DNA of 15,392 nucleotides, taken from the NCBI GenBank assembly GCA_022600215.1, contig JAHZKV010000040.1, positions 1 through 15,392 on the forward strand, written 5' to 3'. A model generated the notes under the pieces. That model worked only from the letters and a program-made list of their open reading frames with translations, had not been told where the DNA came from and searched no databases. This document shows positions 6,501 through 14,312 of the stretch, piece after piece; position 1 is the first letter of the stretch, and each line of letters begins with the position of its first letter. Both the position numbers and the translations under genes were made by a program. The stretch comes from a bacterium. GTDB lineage: Bacteria > Chlamydiota > Chlamydiia > Chlamydiales > 2-12-FULL-49-11.

Positions 6501-6966
6501 GAAAAGCTTTCCAATTACCTTCCTCTGCTAAGTATCTAAGGGTATCTTCCTCAGCACCACAATGTTTTGCAAAAGATGGCAGTACTTCAAACAAAGATCC
6601 ACTTTCTGCCTCTTTCTTCAAGCCGCGAATCAAAGATTTACGAACACCTGGCCATTTAATAGAAGATGATGCTATCCATCTTAGATGTCTTAACCGCTTT
6701 TGATCTGCAAAAGCATAGCCTAGAAATTGAGTCGTAGGGACACCTCGTGTTCGTTTTCCAAGGGCCTTATAATAACCAGATCTTGCAGCCGCCGTAGAAG
6801 CATAACAGCCACCCAGCTCCATAATAAATCGCTTGCAATGCTTTTGCTGCTCCGCAGTAAGATCTACCACAAAAGCCTCTTGCGCTTTTTCTACCGCTGG
6901 CAAAACCTCTTCTGCATGGGCAGAAGTTGCACAAATAAGCCCTAAAGCTAATACATATTTTCTCAT
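6475..6966 (-). CDS. Exported protein of unknown function, 163 aa (paralogue of its upstream neighbour)
   Basis: A clear Sec signal peptide (MRKYVLALGLICATSAHA, cut before EE at about residue 19) directs the protein out of the cytoplasm. The mature part is about 145 residues, mostly helical and basic, with three cysteines (43, 54 and 135). No known domain recognised. The C-terminal half aligns by eye with the next gene upstream: VPTTQFLGYAF against VPPLAFLSFMV, and a shared end with FA..xG...e.LR....e..W..(F/L)(L/I)(K/R)HLLK(K/R). It starts with an ATGA overlap on the upstream gene's stop, so the two are translated together. Its own 3' end overlaps the convergent glycosyltransferase gene by 26 nt. 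Tandem duplication followed by divergence is the simplest reading. Confidence 0.75.
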   Translation of the reverse strand: MRKYVLALGLICATSAHAEEVLPAVEKAQEAFVVDLTAEQQKHCKRFIMELGGCYASTAAARSGYYKALGKRTRGVPTTQFLGYAFADQKRLRHLRWIASSSIKWPGVRKSLIRGLKKEAESGSLFEVLPSFAKHCGAEEDTLRYLAEEGNWKAFLKHLLKKR

Positions 6967-7430
6967 ACTCTCTTCCTTTTTAGTAAGTGTCTAATTAAAT
7001 TCGACCAGTGCTTTTCCTGCACAAAAGGTCGAAGTTCTTCTGCAGGGATGCCTACATCTTCTGCAAAATCATCCAGCTCTGCTACAATCATCTGATACAT
7101 CTCTTTTCCATTACAAGTCTTTTTAAAATCGCGAATAAAATGCCCCCAGCGAAATCGGTCACCATCCTTCTCTACCCTTGTCATATTCTCAAACAGCGTA
7201 GGATCCTTTACCATAAAACTCAAAAAAGCAAGAGGGGGAACCGATCGAATTTCATCACCCATCTTTTCCAGTTTAGACTTATTTGCAAGCAAGCCCCAGA
7301 TGCTCTTTTTTGCTAAGGAAGAAAACAAAAACTCAAAACATTCCTCTTCTCTTGTTGTGATCTCCGTAGTAAAGTCCTTAGCAACCAATAAACTACAACT
7401 AAATAATAGGATAAGATACCTTTTCTTCAT
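6963..7430 (-). CDS. Exported protein of unknown function, 155 aa (paralogue of its downstream neighbour)
   Basis: Starting at ATG 7430 the protein opens with a short signal peptide, MKKRYLILLFSCSLLVAKDF, with likely cleavage after Ala17; the Cys at 12 followed by SLLVA makes a lipoprotein less likely. A longer frame begins at TTG 7487 but would bury the signal peptide 19 residues in, and GGA lies upstream of ATG 7430, so the shorter form is preferred. The mature part (about 138 residues) is helical and charged and ends HLLKRKRV. It matches the downstream exported protein over the C-terminal half (VPPLAFL, the FAEDVGIPAEELR stretch, HWSNLIRHLLKRK). No known family recognised. First gene of a two-gene unit with ATGA coupling. 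Confidence 0.7.
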   Translation of the reverse strand: MKKRYLILLFSCSLLVAKDFTTEITTREEECFEFLFSSLAKKSIWGLLANKSKLEKMGDEIRSVPPLAFLSFMVKDPTLFENMTRVEKDGDRFRWGHFIRDFKKTCNGKEMYQMIVAELDDFAEDVGIPAEELRPFVQEKHWSNLIRHLLKRKRV

Positions 7431-7487
7431 AATGTCATTTCCTTTTTGTAAGATCAAAATTTTCACATAAAAAGAGATTTTTTTCAA

Positions 7488-7516
7488 TTGTAAAAGCTAC
7501 CACAATCTCTTATAGT
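7488..7516 (+). promoter_or_regulatory. Promoter of the CCA-adding enzyme gene, apparently giving a leaderless mRNA
   Basis: -35 TTGTAA (7488-7493), 17-nt spacer, -10 TATAGT (7511-7516). The expected transcription start, about 7 nt past the -10, falls on or next to ATG 7523. No Shine-Dalgarno precedes that ATG. Confidence 0.55.
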
Positions 7517-7522
7517 ACCTCT

Positions 7523-8710
7523 ATGAAATGTTACATTGCTGCTAAGAAAATTGTACAGATATTGCAAGAAGCAGGTTTTATTGCGTATTTTGCAGGTGGG
7601 TGGGTGCGCGATCACCTCCTTGGAAAAGATGCTGATGATATCGATATTGCCACAAACGCCACACCACAGCAAGTGATGGAGCTTTTTCCTAAAACTATTC
7701 CCGTTGGAATTCACTTTTCAATCATCATCGTAGTACAAGACGAGGTGCATTGCGAAGTGGCCACTTTCAGAGAAGAATCAGGATACCATGACGGAAGAAG
7801 GCCCGCAAAAGTTAGCCATACCACTGCAGAAGAAGATGCCAAGCGTCGCGATTTTACCATCAATGGTATGTTCTTTGACCCTATTACCGAAGAAGTCTAT
7901 GATTTTGTAGGAGGAAAAAAGGATCTGCAAAGGAAAGTGATTTGCGCAATTGGTGATCCCCACCTTCGTTTCAAGGAAGATCGCCTCCGCATGATACGAG
8001 CGTGCCGCTACAGTGCACGTTTTTCCTTTCCCATTGAAGAAGAGACCGCTATTGCCATCTTAGCACATGCCACAGAACTATTCCCAGCAGTAGCCATTGA
8101 GCGTGTCTATGATGAGTTTAAAAAGATGACAAGAGATCCCCATCTCTTTGAAGCTCTCCTCCTCCTTCATAAATATACCCTCCTAACGCAAATTTTTAAG
8201 GGGATGCCCCTCATCTCCTATGAAGAACTCGAAGAAAAGCTAAAAAAGCCCCTCCTTTTTCCTGAAAAAACCTACCCCATCGTATACCTCTTCGAGCTAC
8301 TACATGAGGTGTCACTAGAAAAGAAGATAGAGATATGTAAGCATTTTAAGGTCTCCAACAAAGAGATAGAGTTTGCAAAAGAACTACATAAATGGAAAAG
8401 CTCCCCATCTCTAGACGATATAGAACTTGTAGAACTCTACACTTTTCCAGAAAGTGAAAAATGTCAGCAGATCATCTCCATTCACCAGCAAGATAGCTCT
8501 TTTGATCGCTTTCACAAAGCAAAAAGAGAAGCACTGAAAGATCATGTAGCAAGGCGTAAAGCAAATACCCCACTGATTACCGCAAGTGATCTGATAGAGC
8601 GAGGGTATGCTCCAGGAAAGGAACTAGGAAAGCTCTTAAAACAAGCAGAAAATCTCGCCATCAAGCTAAATCTCTCCTCCAAGGAAGAAGTACTCACAAA
8701 GCTATTGTAA
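7523..8710 (+). CDS. cca: CCA tRNA nucleotidyltransferase / poly(A) polymerase family protein
   Basis: 395 residues of the class II nucleotidyltransferase family, which adds CCA to tRNA 3' ends or A-tails to RNA in the cytoplasm. The N-terminal catalytic domain shows GGWVRDHLLG (25-34) and the metal-binding DID (39-41) in DDIDIATNATP, then EVATFREESGYHDGRRP (78-94), RRDFTINGMFFDP (108-120) and the neck signature EDRLRMIRACRYSARF (152-167). The C-terminal half is helical. The YHDGRRP segment is more like CCA-adding enzymes than gamma-proteobacterial PcnB, but chlamydial homologues are often named pcnB and the split of activities cannot be read from sequence. The tRNA-Arg in this window has no encoded CCA, in keeping with a need for such an enzyme. 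It overlaps the convergent rsbU by 9 nt. Start: see the promoter entry. Confidence 0.88.
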   Translation: MKCYIAAKKIVQILQEAGFIAYFAGGWVRDHLLGKDADDIDIATNATPQQVMELFPKTIPVGIHFSIIIVVQDEVHCEVATFREESGYHDGRRPAKVSHTTAEEDAKRRDFTINGMFFDPITEEVYDFVGGKKDLQRKVICAIGDPHLRFKEDRLRMIRACRYSARFSFPIEEETAIAILAHATELFPAVAIERVYDEFKKMTRDPHLFEALLLLHKYTLLTQIFKGMPLISYEELEEKLKKPLLFPEKTYPIVYLFELLHEVSLEKKIEICKHFKVSNKEIEFAKELHKWKSSPSLDDIELVELYTFPESEKCQQIISIHQQDSSFDRFHKAKREALKDHVARRKANTPLITASDLIERGYAPGKELGKLLKQAENLAIKLNLSSKEEVLTKLL

Positions 8711-10555
8711 GCGAAATACAATCAACGAAATATCATCATGCTGCTCTTTCTTACCAGAAAAGGCAAGCACATCTTTCATAATAAGATCAGCAAGTTCCTG
8801 CGAACTATTCCCAGAGAAGCTTTCAATTGCTCTCAGTAAACGCTCAGGGGTATATTGCTTTTCTTCCTCGTTAAAAGCCTCCACAATCCCATCGGTATAC
8901 ATCACGCAATAATCCCCTGTTTCCAAAGAAATCTTCGAAACCTCTACCTCAGAGAGCTCTTCAATACCCAATGCAATACCTTTAGTAGTAAACTGCTCCA
9001 CAGCTCCATTTTTTCTCTTCACAAAGACAGGTAGGTGCCCCGCATCGGTAAACTCATAGTACTTCTCTTTTTTATTCAAATACCCCGTTACCAGCGTAAC
9101 AAAGTTACACGACTCTTTCGTATCTGCACAAAAAATAGTATTTGCTCGCTTCACAAGATCATCCAACGGAGGGGATTGCAAGGCAGCTGTTCGTAAAATA
9201 CTTCGCAAATCAAAAGAATATAAGCAGCTAGAGATTCCTTTGCCCACACCATCCGCAATAGTCATGAGCACCTTATCCTCATCAATCTCCAAGAAATCAT
9301 AAAAGTCTCCAGCTACCTCTTTTGCAGGAGAATAGTAAGTTGCAATATCTACCCCATCGACATGAGCATCATCATCAGGGAGGATAGCTCGCTGGATTTG
9401 ATGGCCAATTTGTAGCTCCTTCTCAAATGCCTCTTTCAATCCCTTCTCCGTCTTCACCTGCTCAATATAATCCAACAAGTTCTTTCTCATCTGATTAAAA
9501 GCTTCCCCAATCCCATTGATCTCAAAACCATATTTGTCTTCTTTATAGGTACTTTCCAAGTGCCCAGTTCCCACAGAAGACATCACATTACTCAATTGAC
9601 GCATAGGGCGAGCCATCCTTCTAGTGAAGAAATAGGTAAGCAAGCCACCCACAATGATCACAAAAAGTAAAAATAATCCCAGCTTCGTCAAAAAAGATAA
9701 AAAGCTGTGCATAATCACCGTCTCAGGGATAGAAATCATCAATAACTTATCGGTCTTCGGGATCTTACGAATATCAATAAAGTGTTTCTTTCCTTTAAAT
9801 ACAAAGGTATGACCCTTCTCCACATAAGAGATCTTATCCATCACAATGGTATTATCCCCCTCTTTTTCATCAAAGCGTTTCCCTTCATAATTATGATTAG
9901 TAGAGGCAATCACCTTATGATCTTTATCCAAAACAGAAATAGATAAGCCAGTAGTATTTTGGAACTCATTCATTTGAGAGAGCATCGTCTCCAAAGAGAC
10001 AATTGCCATCACCACCGCATCAGGAGCACCATCACGATGAATATAACGTACCACATAAAAGCTATAGCCAAATACAGGATCCTTAGAAATAAAGACAGCC
10101 TCCTTCAAGCTACGAAGATCTTTCAAAGAAAAGTAACGAGAGAAATCCACCCCCTCATACAAAGAAAGGGTACTTTTTTTACAGATGATCTGCCCTTGAG
10201 GGGTAACCCTATTATATACAATAGCAGAGATGTTTTGATGCAAAGTAAATTTTTTCAAAATGGCATTCACACTTTGGTGATCTTCCGTATTTCCACGTAA
10301 ATGAAAAGTAGTAACAAACTCATCTATCAAGGTTAAGGTATTCCTATGAAAGGATTCTTGCTCAGCTACCCAGTCAATCTCCTCACGAGACATCAAATCC
10401 ACCTCTTCATAAAGGTTTCTTACATATTGACGATAGTCCACCACGTAAAGTGCCGCAGAATAGATCATCAAAGGGATCCCTAAAAACACAATACTAATAG
10501 AAAGTACCCTAAAGCCAAGAGATCCATGGAAGCCTCTTCTTGATTTTTTCGTCAT
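8702..10555 (-). CDS. rsbU: Membrane-bound sensor with HAMP and SpoIIE/PP2C phosphatase domain (RsbU-like)
   Basis: 617 residues in the order: cytoplasmic basic N-terminus, membrane helix (about 14-38), extracytoplasmic sensor of the Cache type (about 40-285), second membrane helix (about 291-311), HAMP linker (312-362), a short helical connector and a PP2C/SpoIIE serine phosphatase (about 380-617). Catalytic metal ligands are visible: GDFYDF (416-421), ADGVGKG (434-440), YTDG (553-556) and HDD (606-608). In Chlamydia the equivalent protein is the sensor end of the partner-switching (Rsb) cascade that acts on sigma factor or metabolic control, and its gene lies next to eno; here eno is about 1.7 kb beyond the divergent neighbour. 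ATG 10555 has AAGGA and AGG upstream. It converges on the cca gene with a 9-nt overlap. Confidence 0.9.
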   Translation of the reverse strand: MTKKSRRGFHGSLGFRVLSISIVFLGIPLMIYSAALYVVDYRQYVRNLYEEVDLMSREEIDWVAEQESFHRNTLTLIDEFVTTFHLRGNTEDHQSVNAILKKFTLHQNISAIVYNRVTPQGQIICKKSTLSLYEGVDFSRYFSLKDLRSLKEAVFISKDPVFGYSFYVVRYIHRDGAPDAVVMAIVSLETMLSQMNEFQNTTGLSISVLDKDHKVIASTNHNYEGKRFDEKEGDNTIVMDKISYVEKGHTFVFKGKKHFIDIRKIPKTDKLLMISIPETVIMHSFLSFLTKLGLFLLFVIIVGGLLTYFFTRRMARPMRQLSNVMSSVGTGHLESTYKEDKYGFEINGIGEAFNQMRKNLLDYIEQVKTEKGLKEAFEKELQIGHQIQRAILPDDDAHVDGVDIATYYSPAKEVAGDFYDFLEIDEDKVLMTIADGVGKGISSCLYSFDLRSILRTAALQSPPLDDLVKRANTIFCADTKESCNFVTLVTGYLNKKEKYYEFTDAGHLPVFVKRKNGAVEQFTTKGIALGIEELSEVEVSKISLETGDYCVMYTDGIVEAFNEEEKQYTPERLLRAIESFSGNSSQELADLIMKDVLAFSGKKEQHDDISLIVFRLQ

Positions 10556-10576
10556 AACCTGTCATCCTTACGCTGC

Positions 10577-11314
10577 ATGCGAGAAATAGTTTCAAAAAAT
10601 AACCCCATCTTAAAGCACATCCAAAAGCTTATCCATAAAGCTTCGTACCGCTATGCACAAAAAAGTGTCATCATCACCGGAGATATCCTCATAAAAGAGA
10701 TCTCTACCCTACTGCCTATCAAAACTCTTCTACACTTTCAAGAAAATTCTTTGCCAGCAGAGAAAAGCTTTCTCGTAGAGAAGGCTCTGCTACAAAAAAT
10801 AGTTGGGATGCATTCACTACAAGGCCCTGTAGCAGAGGTAGCAATGCCATCATTTGTAGAGTTAAACAGCAAAAAGAAAATCGCCATCCTCGATAACATT
10901 ACCGATCCAGGAAATATGGGGACACTTCTAAGGAGTGCTCTAGCTTTTGGAATAGATGGTATCCATATCACTAAAGGATCAGTAGATCCATTCAATGACA
11001 AGGTCATCCGCAGCTCCAAAGGCGCCGTTTTCAAAATTCCTCTATCTTTTGAGCCTTATACCAACCTTGATAGTAAAAATTTTACTTGTCTCCTTGCAGA
11101 TATGGAAGGCAAAGATTTAAAAAGCCTACCTAATCCCAAACACCCCATAGCTATCGTCCTTTCCAACGAAACCAAAGGCCTTAACCCTAAATGGGAGGGC
11201 GAAAAGGTATCAATTAAAATGTTTACATACATGGAATCACTCAATGTTGGCGTCGCAGGCTCGATTTTCTTTTATGAGCTTGCAAAAGAGGCTCCTTTAA
11301 GAGATAATAGTTAA
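10577..11314 (+). CDS. TrmH/SpoU-family RNA 2'-O-methyltransferase
   Basis: 245 residues. A short N-terminal substrate-binding part (1-95, opening ISSxxNP-like with VSKNNPILKHIQKL) is followed by the SPOUT methyltransferase fold. SpoU motif 1 is DNITDPGNMGTLLRSA (106-121) with the catalytic Arg119; motif 2 is IVLSNETKGLNP (193-204); motif 3 is MESLNVGVAGSI (219-230). The enzyme methylates a ribose in rRNA or tRNA using S-adenosylmethionine; the target cannot be told from sequence. Motif 2 has Ser where Gly is usual (LxNE for LGNE). The start lies 21 nt from the divergent rsbU start with no clear ribosome site, so a promoter must lie inside rsbU or the mRNA is near-leaderless. rsgA follows after 4 nt. 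Confidence 0.88.
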   Translation: MREIVSKNNPILKHIQKLIHKASYRYAQKSVIITGDILIKEISTLLPIKTLLHFQENSLPAEKSFLVEKALLQKIVGMHSLQGPVAEVAMPSFVELNSKKKIAILDNITDPGNMGTLLRSALAFGIDGIHITKGSVDPFNDKVIRSSKGAVFKIPLSFEPYTNLDSKNFTCLLADMEGKDLKSLPNPKHPIAIVLSNETKGLNPKWEGEKVSIKMFTYMESLNVGVAGSIFFYELAKEAPLRDNS

Positions 11315-11318
11315 TAGA

Positions 11319-12215
11319 ATGAGTGAAGAGATCAAACAAGGCCGAGTACTCTCCATCAGAGGGAAATACATACACATTCTCCAAGAAGGAGAAGTTCATA
11401 GATGTTATTTGAAAAATTCTTTTCGTAGACAAAAGACCGATCAAAAAAATACCATAGCCATCGGAGACCTCGTCCTCTTCAATACCAACGATCAAATCAC
11501 AGAAATTCTCGAGAGAAAAACTCTCCTTCAAAGAAAAGATCCTCTAAATCCACGTAAAAGGCATATTCTCGGCGCCAATATCGACCGCGTATACATAACC
11601 TTTGCCGTAGAATCACCAAAAATTGATATTCCCATGGTAGATCGATATGTGATGGCTGCGCTCAAAGGTGGGCTCACGCCCATCATTGTACTCAATAAGA
11701 TTGATCTACTAAAAGATAAAGAGCTCATCACCTCCCTAACAGAAATATACAAAGAGCTAGACATCGAGATCTTCCCCATCTCCACATACACAAAAGAAGG
11801 GATAGAAGAACTCACTGCCTCCTTACATGGCCACCTCTCCATCTTCTCCGGCCCAACAGGGGTAGGGAAGACTTCCCTCATCAACATCATCGCAGATAAA
11901 GACTTCCTCGTAGGAGAAATCTCAGCAAAAATACAAAAAGGGAAGCACACCACCACCTACTCCTCCCTCATAGCGCTAGATGCTGACACCTTTATCATCG
12001 ATACTCCAGGGATAGCCTCCTTCGAGCTCTTCGAAATGACAAAAAATGAAGCTCTCTCCTATTTCGCAGACCTTAACAACCCACTCGGTCCCTGTAAATT
12101 CCGTACCTGCTCCCATACACACGAACCCTCCTGCATGGTAAAAGAAGCAGAAAAACAAAACCTCCTCTCCCCCATCCGACTCGCCTCCTATCAAAATATT
12201 ATCGAGAATATTTGA
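11319..12215 (+). CDS. rsgA: Ribosome small-subunit GTPase RsgA (YjeQ)
   Basis: 298 residues. This GTPase checks late 30S subunit assembly. It has an N-terminal OB-fold (about 1-75), then the circularly permuted GTPase order that defines the family: G4 NKID (126-129) ahead of G1 GPTGVGKTS (178-186), then the G2 threonines HTTTYS (210-215) and G3 DTPG (228-231). The C-terminal zinc motif is complete: C259, C264, H266 and C272 in CKFRTCSHTHEPSC. The length is normal. It begins 4 nt after the methyltransferase stop, without a strong ribosome site, and is probably cotranscribed and coupled. Grouping with an rRNA/tRNA methyltransferase suits a ribosome-maturation unit. Confidence 0.96.
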   Translation: MSEEIKQGRVLSIRGKYIHILQEGEVHRCYLKNSFRRQKTDQKNTIAIGDLVLFNTNDQITEILERKTLLQRKDPLNPRKRHILGANIDRVYITFAVESPKIDIPMVDRYVMAALKGGLTPIIVLNKIDLLKDKELITSLTEIYKELDIEIFPISTYTKEGIEELTASLHGHLSIFSGPTGVGKTSLINIIADKDFLVGEISAKIQKGKHTTTYSSLIALDADTFIIDTPGIASFELFEMTKNEALSYFADLNNPLGPCKFRTCSHTHEPSCMVKEAEKQNLLSPIRLASYQNIIENI

Positions 12216-12251
12216 ACTATACAAAAATAAAAGTGTCCGTATGCTCAAGGC

Positions 12252-13505
12252 ATGAGCGAAATAGAAAATATACAAGCATATGAAGTGCTAGATTCTAGAG
12301 GAAATCCTACCATTGCAGCAAAACTTACCACCAAAAGTGGTTTTGAAGGGTTTGCTATCGTCCCCTCCGGCGCCTCCACAGGAGAACATGAGGCTCATGA
12401 GCTTAGAGATAAAGATACCTCGCGCTTCGATGGGAAAGGTGTCTTACAAGCAGTAAAAAATATTGAAGGACCCATCCTAAAAGCTCTCAAGGGAAAAGAT
12501 GTATGTGATCAACGCGGAATTGATGAGCTACTTATAAATCTCGATGGCACCGAAAATAAAACCAAGCTCGGAGCAAACGCCATCTTAGCAGTATCCATGG
12601 CAGCATGTCGCGCAGCCGCAAATGTACAAAACAAGGAACTCTATGAGTATCTCGGTAATGACAACATGACATTACCAACGCCTATGATGAATATCATCAA
12701 CGGTGGTGCACATGCCGACAATAACGTAGACTTCCAAGAGTTTATGATCTCCCCCCATGGCTTTAACACCTTTGCAGAAAAACTCCGTGCAGGGGCAGAA
12801 GTATTCCACACACTCAAAAAGATCCTAAAAAGCAAAGGGGCCTCCACAGCCGTTGGAGATGAAGGGGGATTTGCTCCCAACCTCTCTTCGGTAGAAGAAG
12901 CCCTAGACCTAATCATCCTCGCCATCAAAGAAAGTGGCTACAAGCCAAAAGAAGAAATATCCATCACACTCGACTGTGCCGCCTCCTACTTCTTTGAAGA
13001 TGGCAAGTACCTCATCGAAAAAAGCAATCCCGCAAAAGGAGCAAGGAGTGCCGCAGAGCAAGCTATCTATCTAAAGCAACTCACAAAAAAATATCCCATA
13101 TCTTCCATAGAAGATGGCCTCGATGAAAATGATTGGGAAGGATGGAAAATTCTTAAAAAAGAGTGCAGCGACATACAAATAGTAGGAGATGACCTCTTCG
13201 TCACCAACCAAAAATTCCTAATGCGAGGCATCAAAGAAGATGTTGCCACCGCCATCTTAATCAAACCAAATCAAATAGGGACCATCACCGAAACACTTGA
13301 CACCATCGCCCTTGCAAAAAAGCACCACCTTCAATTTGTAATATCACACAGATCCGGTGAAACAGAAGACTCCTTCATCGCAGACCTCGCCGTCGCCACA
13401 AATGCTCCAGAAATCAAGACAGGATCCCTCTCAAGATCTGAGCGCATCTGCAAGTATAACCGTCTTTTATTAATAGAAAGCCAGTTAAGGGGCGCCGCCC
13501 CTTAA
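12252..13505 (+). CDS. eno: Enolase, with C-terminal residues supplied by an intergenic repeat
   Basis: 417 residues. Converts 2-phosphoglycerate to phosphoenolpyruvate in glycolysis; cytoplasmic dimer or octamer. Motifs: VPSGASTGEHEA (37-48) active-site loop, GGAHADNNVDFQEF (151-164), catalytic Glu204 (GDEGGFAPN) and Lys338 (IKPNQIGTITET), Mg ligands Asp241, Glu287 (SIEDGL) and Asp313 (VGDDLFVTN), and SHRSGETEDSF (365-375). The normal enolase end is KYNRLLLIE followed by a few residues; here the last codons (LRGAAP and stop) lie inside a perfect 9-bp hairpin that belongs to repeat copy A. Start at ATG 12252 with AAGG just before it; 36 nt separate it from rsgA, so it may belong to the same transcript. 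In Chlamydia eno is near rsbU, as here. Confidence 0.97.
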   Translation: MSEIENIQAYEVLDSRGNPTIAAKLTTKSGFEGFAIVPSGASTGEHEAHELRDKDTSRFDGKGVLQAVKNIEGPILKALKGKDVCDQRGIDELLINLDGTENKTKLGANAILAVSMAACRAAANVQNKELYEYLGNDNMTLPTPMMNIINGGAHADNNVDFQEFMISPHGFNTFAEKLRAGAEVFHTLKKILKSKGASTAVGDEGGFAPNLSSVEEALDLIILAIKESGYKPKEEISITLDCAASYFFEDGKYLIEKSNPAKGARSAAEQAIYLKQLTKKYPISSIEDGLDENDWEGWKILKKECSDIQIVGDDLFVTNQKFLMRGIKEDVATAILIKPNQIGTITETLDTIALAKKHHLQFVISHRSGETEDSFIADLAVATNAPEIKTGSLSRSERICKYNRLLLIESQLRGAAP

Positions 13506-13580
13506 AAACCCTGGCAAAGGGTAATAACCCTTTGCAAACCCATCATTGATTTTTTGTGCGTACACAAAAAATAGGAAAAA
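13485..13580. repeat. Three-hairpin intergenic repeat, copy A
   Basis: Three palindromes in a row: (1) TTAAGGGGC/GCCCCTTAA, 13485-13505, loop GCC, overlapping the end of eno; (2) GCAAAGGGT/ACCCTTTGC, 13514-13535, loop AATA; (3) ATTTTTTGTG/CACAAAAAAT, 13549-13572, loop CGTA. It ends with CAAAAAATAGGAAAAA (13565-13580), which recurs exactly at 15286-15301. The same order and nearly the same sequence occur at 15013-15096. The hairpins may also end the eno transcript, although no T tract directly follows hairpins 1 or 2. No coding potential seen. Confidence 0.85.
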
Positions 13581-13583
13581 GTG

Positions 13584-13589
13584 TATAGT
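13584..13589 (+). promoter_or_regulatory. Possible -10 element of the CatB-like gene
   Basis: TATAGT, 27 nt before the ATG, directly downstream of repeat copy A. No matching -35 is seen, since the place at -35 lies in hairpin 3 of the repeat. Transcription would start near 13596, giving a leader of about 20 nt that holds AAGG (13608-13611). Confidence 0.35.
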
Positions 13590-13616
13590 TGACCGTAAAA
13601 AAATCTTAAGGTACAC

Positions 13617-14312
13617 ATGAAATGTAAACACCTATTCCTATCATTAATAATCCCTTTAACAACCCTTACTTCCATGGAAAAACCAAATAATTATTTTAAG
13701 GATCCTTTCACAAGCTTTCCCATCCAAGAGCAAATTACTAATCCTAATATAATTGCTGGCAAGTATAGTTACTATTCAGGCTACTATCATGGGCACTCCT
13801 TTGACGACTGCGCCATGTATTTAGACCCCTCAAGAGATGATGTAGATAAACTCATCATAGGGAATTTTTGCTCCATTGCAAGTGGAGTAAAATTCATTAT
13901 GGCTGGAAATCAAGGACATAGAAACGATTGGATTAGTACCTATCCATTCTTCTATTCCTCCCAAGAAATGTTTAGCTCCTCTGCAAAAAATGGCTTAGCT
14001 TTTAAGGGCGATACCATAATAGGAAATGATGTTTGGATAGGCGCAGAAGTTCTAATTATGCCTGGAATAAAGATTGGAAATGGCGCTATGATTGCTACTC
14101 GCTCTGTGGTTACAAAAGATGTAGAGCCATACACAATTGTTGGAGGAGTACCAGCAAAACCCATTAAGAAAAGATTTTCCGATGATGAAATTGAAAAACT
14201 TCAAATGGTAGCATGGTGGAACTGGCCAGATGAGACCATCAAAGAAGCTATGCCTTTCCTTTGCTCCAATGATATTGATGGGCTAGTAGAATTTTCCCAA
14301 AATCTACCATAA
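13617..14312 (+). CDS. CatB-type xenobiotic acetyltransferase with signal-like N-terminal extension
   Basis: 231 residues. From Met20 on (MEKPNNYFKDPF) it follows the hexapeptide-repeat acetyltransferases of the CatB/Vat group, which use acetyl-CoA to inactivate chloramphenicol or streptogramins. Shared stretches include NPNI.aGkYSYYSGYYHGHSFDDC (in parts, 42-65), DVDKLIIGNFCSIASG (75-90), IMAGNQGHRNDW (94-105) with the likely catalytic His101, IIGNDVWIG (134-142), VTKDVEPYTIVGGVPAK (about 165-181) and AWWNWP (209-214). The left-handed beta-helix repeats fill the middle. Ahead of Met20 there are 19 residues, MKCKHLFLSLIIPLTTLTS, that look like a signal peptide or membrane anchor. ATG 13617 has AAGG at 5-nt spacing, while ATG 13674 has none, so the long form is favoured. 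Real substrate unknown; horizontal origin likely given the flanking repeats. Confidence 0.85.
   Translation: MKCKHLFLSLIIPLTTLTSMEKPNNYFKDPFTSFPIQEQITNPNIIAGKYSYYSGYYHGHSFDDCAMYLDPSRDDVDKLIIGNFCSIASGVKFIMAGNQGHRNDWISTYPFFYSSQEMFSSSAKNGLAFKGDTIIGNDVWIGAEVLIMPGIKIGNGAMIATRSVVTKDVEPYTIVGGVPAKPIKKRFSDDEIEKLQMVAWWNWPDETIKEAMPFLCSNDIDGLVEFSQNLP

Noticed and set aside
7431..7487. TTG 7487 start giving a 174-aa form of the exported protein
   Set aside because: It would place the signal peptide 19 residues inside the protein. ATG 7430 gives a normal signal peptide.
13589..13617. TTGACC-N17-TACACA as promoter of the CatB-like gene
   Set aside because: The -10 is poor, the spacer contains the AAGG ribosome site, and transcription would start inside the gene; TATAGT at 13584 is preferred.
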